Below, in pieces: positions 4,892 through 5,359 of a stretch of DNA of 5,359 bases; positions within the stretch are counted from its first letter, which is position 1, and each line of letters opens with the position of its first letter. The DNA is taken from NCBI RefSeq assembly GCF_946885855.1, contig NZ_CAMPHH010000233.1, positions 1-5,359 on the forward strand. The letters run 5' to 3'. The notes under the pieces were generated by a model. It did not search any database. It was given only the letters and a program-made list of their open reading frames with translations, and was not told the origin of the DNA. This DNA comes from an uncultured Actinotalea sp. GTDB taxonomy: Bacteria; Actinomycetota; Actinomycetes; Actinomycetales; Cellulomonadaceae. The translations under genes and the position numbers were made by a program.

Positions 4892-4910
4892 GTGCTCCTC
4901 CCGCACACCC

Positions 4911-5359
4911 TCACGCCCGGCGCAGCACCGCCACCAGGAAGTCCGACTCGGGCGTGAACGGGCGCAGGTCCCAGCTCTCCAGCGCGAGGCCGAGCGCCAG
5001 GCCGGCTCGCTCGACGTCGGCGAAGAACTGACCGAACGCGTAGCCACGCCCGGCGCCGAACCCGATCACCGCGCGGCCCCGCGGGGCCAGGTGCGCCCCG
5101 AGCCGGCGCAGCACCTCGACCTCCGTGCCCGGCGCGAGGAACGTCATGACGTTGCCGGCGCACACGATCGCGTCGAACGGCGCGCTCGCACCGACGGGCG
5201 CGGTCACCCCGCGCGCCGGCAGGTCGAGGTCCACGAGGTCGCCGACCAGCCACGTCGGCCCCGGCTCGTCCTCCTCCGCCGCGGCGATGAGCACCGGGTC
5301 GACGTCCACCCCGACGACGGCGTGCCCCCGCCGGTGCGGCTCCCCGGCGAGGTCGGCGC
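4911..5359 (-). CDS. Class I SAM-dependent methyltransferase (5' end outside window)
   Basis: Reading in frame from the window edge gives the last 148 residues of a Rossmann-fold methyltransferase. HAVVGVDVDP (roughly residues 10-19 of the visible part) is the second strand, ending in the acidic residue that binds the SAM ribose. TWLVGDLVDLDLP is the following strand with its acidic adenine-side residue. FDAIVCAGNVMTFLAP is the motif IV region, and LAPRGRAVIGFGAGRGYAF is the post-motif strand and turn. The final strands, SWDLRPFTPESDFLVAVLRR, run to the stop. The glycine-rich motif I must lie just beyond base 5359. The motif IV region reads CAGN rather than NPPY or DPPY, so this is a small-molecule or generic methyltransferase and not a DNA adenine enzyme. 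The GTG at 5309 is internal to the fold and is not the start. The gene converges on the DUF429 gene with a shared inverted repeat between them. The substrate is unknown. Confidence 0.85.
   Translation of the reverse strand, partial: ADLAGEPHRRGHAVVGVDVDPVLIAAAEEDEPGPTWLVGDLVDLDLPARGVTAPVGASAPFDAIVCAGNVMTFLAPGTEVEVLRRLGAHLAPRGRAVIGFGAGRGYAFGQFFADVERAGLALGLALESWDLRPFTPESDFLVAVLRRA

Noticed and set aside
3169..5031. A 620-codon plus-strand open frame
   Set aside because: It covers the antisense of the HNH gene, an off-frame of DUF429 and the antisense of the methyltransferase. Its composition is Arg/Ala/Pro low complexity with no recognisable domain.
3073..5359. HNH nuclease, DUF429 and methyltransferase as a restriction-modification or defence cassette
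   Set aside because: The HNH protein has an export or anchor segment. The methyltransferase lacks the NPPY/DPPY or cytosine-methylase motifs. The three genes are on alternating strands with separate control regions and terminators, so nothing supports a joint defence system.

Overview
The window is very GC-rich, densely packed DNA. Codon third positions are strongly G/C-biased, there are GTG starts, and some genes appear to lack a Shine-Dalgarno sequence. This suggests a high-GC actinobacterium, possibly of the Cellulomonas/Micrococcales type. That placement is inferred from composition and protein style, not from a search. I see no RNA genes, CRISPR array, transposase or integrase, and no gene-free stretch longer than about 190 bases.

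Left part (1-2002): a divergent pair. On the minus strand is a PLP-dependent Cys/Met-metabolism enzyme of the cystathionine gamma-lyase/gamma-synthase type (151-1374). On the plus strand is an Lrp/AsnC-family regulator (1460-2002). They share an 85-bp intergenic region holding a GATCCTGC direct repeat, a small palindrome and a plausible minus-strand promoter. The arrangement recalls the mdeR-mdeA pair of Pseudomonas putida, in which an Lrp-type regulator controls methionine gamma-lyase. This enzyme, however, has Gly where methionine gamma-lyases carry their signature Cys. A perfect GC hairpin lies beyond the 3' end of the enzyme gene.

Middle (2003-3038): a PadR-family regulator (2062-2631) whose stop codon overlaps the start of a small, three-helix membrane protein (2628-3038). 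Directly upstream is the one AT-rich spot in the window, a perfect 7+5+7 inverted repeat whose right arm overlaps a TATAGT -10 box. That box sits six bases before the GTG start. The simplest reading is a leaderless, autorepressed two-gene operon.

Right part (3073-4819): two divergently transcribed predicted nucleases. One is an exported or membrane-anchored HNH protein (DUF1524-like, minus strand, 3073-3870). The other is a DUF429 protein with a predicted RNase H-like fold (plus strand, 4058-4819). Their 187-bp intergenic region contains two copies of the palindrome CTGCGCAG, an 11-bp-period tandem repeat and a long-spaced inverted repeat.

Right edge (4820-5359): a concentric inverted repeat, probably a bidirectional terminator, separates the DUF429 gene from a convergent class I SAM-dependent methyltransferase. 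The methyltransferase's N-terminal part, including the glycine-rich SAM loop, lies outside the window. Nothing links the six complete genes into one pathway. They look like separate small transcription units, and no clear defence or mobile system is visible.
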